Source: Deltaproteobacteria bacterium
GTDB lineage: Bacteria; Desulfobacterota; DSM-4660; Desulfatiglandales; Desulfatiglandaceae
Direction of reading: 5' to 3'
Assembly (NCBI GenBank): GCA_018644785.1
Contig: JABGPV010000086.1
Span: 1-17,532, forward strand
Length of the DNA stretch: 17,532 nucleotides
Shown here: positions 17,198 to 17,532 of the stretch, piece after piece
Layout: each line of letters starts with the position of its first letter
How positions within the stretch are numbered: position 1 is the first letter of the stretch
The notes under the pieces: generated by a model
What the model saw: only the letters and a program-made list of their open reading frames with translations
Told to the model about the DNA's origin: nothing
Database searches by the model: none
Made by a program: the position numbers and the translations under genes

Positions 17198-17425
17198 TCA
17201 CCTCAATTTTCATGTTATCCATCTAGCAAACTACAATCTTTCAGCCATTATTTGTCAGGAAAAAACTAGATTAGGATTTATCCAAAACTGTATAATGACT
17301 TGTCAGAAAATATCTTTAAATGCTTAAGTTAGCTGTCGAATTTAACAGAAACTATGGAATCGCTTTTCTACATACCATGATAGGTGTGGAGATATGCAGA
17401 ACTATAGAATAACTTGTTGAACAGA

Positions 17426-17498
17426 CCGCTACGCGGGGAGAGGGGCAAAAGCTACGTAAGCGCCAAAATAACCGCTTCTTTTCCCCGCCTGCGAGGCG
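17426..17498. other. GC-rich patch with several nested hairpins near the right edge
   Basis: CCGC-tac-GCGG (17426-17436), GGGGcAAAAG (17442-17451) pairing with CTTTTCCCC (17478-17486), and CGCCT-gcg-AGGCG (17486-17498) lie within about 75 bases of otherwise AT-rich DNA. It might be a structured RNA, a leader of the next gene or the end of a small repeat element. I cannot assign it to a known family. Confidence 0.35.
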
Positions 17499-17532
17499 TG
17501 TCATAATCGGGCAACCTTTTTAATCCTGAGGA

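Larger units (their letters stand above)
17086..17532. other. AT-rich intergenic tail without a supported gene
   Basis: I find no convincing coding region here on either strand. Visible elements are a small palindrome (17180-17197), a perfect TATAAT at 17291-17296 without a well-spaced -35, two TTGTCAG heptamers (17252 and 17300), an imperfect direct repeat around AACTATGGAAT (17350-17360) and AACTATAGAAT (17400-17410), and a GC-rich structured patch at 17426-17498. The window ends in CTGAGGA, which may be the ribosome site of a gene beyond the edge. Confidence 0.5.

Noticed and set aside
16989..17327. Plus-strand open frame of 112 codons downstream of pfaC
   Set aside because: It runs straight through the strong terminator at 17051-17085, has no ribosome site and no recognisable motif.

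Overview
The window is dominated by one operon for an oxygen-independent PUFA-synthase-type (Pfa) iterative lipid synthase. The gene order is enoyl reductase (PfaD), then KS-AT-ACP-KR-DH (PfaA-like), then KS-CLF-AT-DH-DH (PfaC-like with a fused PfaB-type acyltransferase). This pfa1-pfa2-pfa3 order is the one known from myxobacteria and other delta-type lineages. It differs from the pfaA-B-C-D order of marine gammaproteobacteria. The moderate GC content, the order, the heptamer repeat in a linker and the neighbouring branched-chain amino acid permease suggest Desulfobacterota (a sulfate-reducer-like bacterium). That taxonomic call is inference from style, not from a marker gene.

Layout. Positions 1-743 (minus) hold the 5' part of a LivH-type ABC permease that runs off the left edge. 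Positions 744-1014 are a divergent intergenic region with two strong inverted repeats and five GTAC tetramers. The synthase operon, all on the plus strand, is pfaD (1015-2850), pfaA (2847-8831) and pfaC (9983-16894). A DUF1016/YhcG-type PD-(D/E)XK nuclease gene (8848-9954) lies between pfaA and pfaC. A strong intrinsic terminator follows at 17051-17085. The remaining AT-rich tail (17086-17532) has no convincing gene, only a few hairpins and a GC-rich structured patch near the right edge.

How the genes work together. PfaA loads malonyl units with its AT onto its single ACP, condenses them (KS), reduces the keto group (KR) and has a PKS-type DH. PfaC supplies a second KS with its chain-length-factor partner, a PfaB-like AT and two double-hotdog FabA-like dehydratases. 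PfaD reduces selected enoyl intermediates. No phosphopantetheinyl transferase (PfaE) or terminal acyltransferase is visible. The product is probably a polyunsaturated or other secondary lipid, but cannot be read from the sequence.

The most notable observation is how the nuclease gene sits in the operon. It lies exactly between two diverged 46-bp copies of the pfaA-tail/pfaC-start junction (8797-8842 and 9952-9997; 38 of 46 identical, all eight differences transitions). The result is an unbroken relay of four ATGA stop/start overlaps through two micro-ORFs of 7 and 11 codons. This resembles a free-standing homing-type element that brings or copies the end of its host gene, so that both the host protein and downstream translational coupling survive. 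Second-tier oddities are an integrase-arm-like N-terminal extension on PfaD, a tandem hairpin-encoded peptide repeat in the nuclease, a single ACP in PfaA and a heptamer repeat in the PfaA linker.
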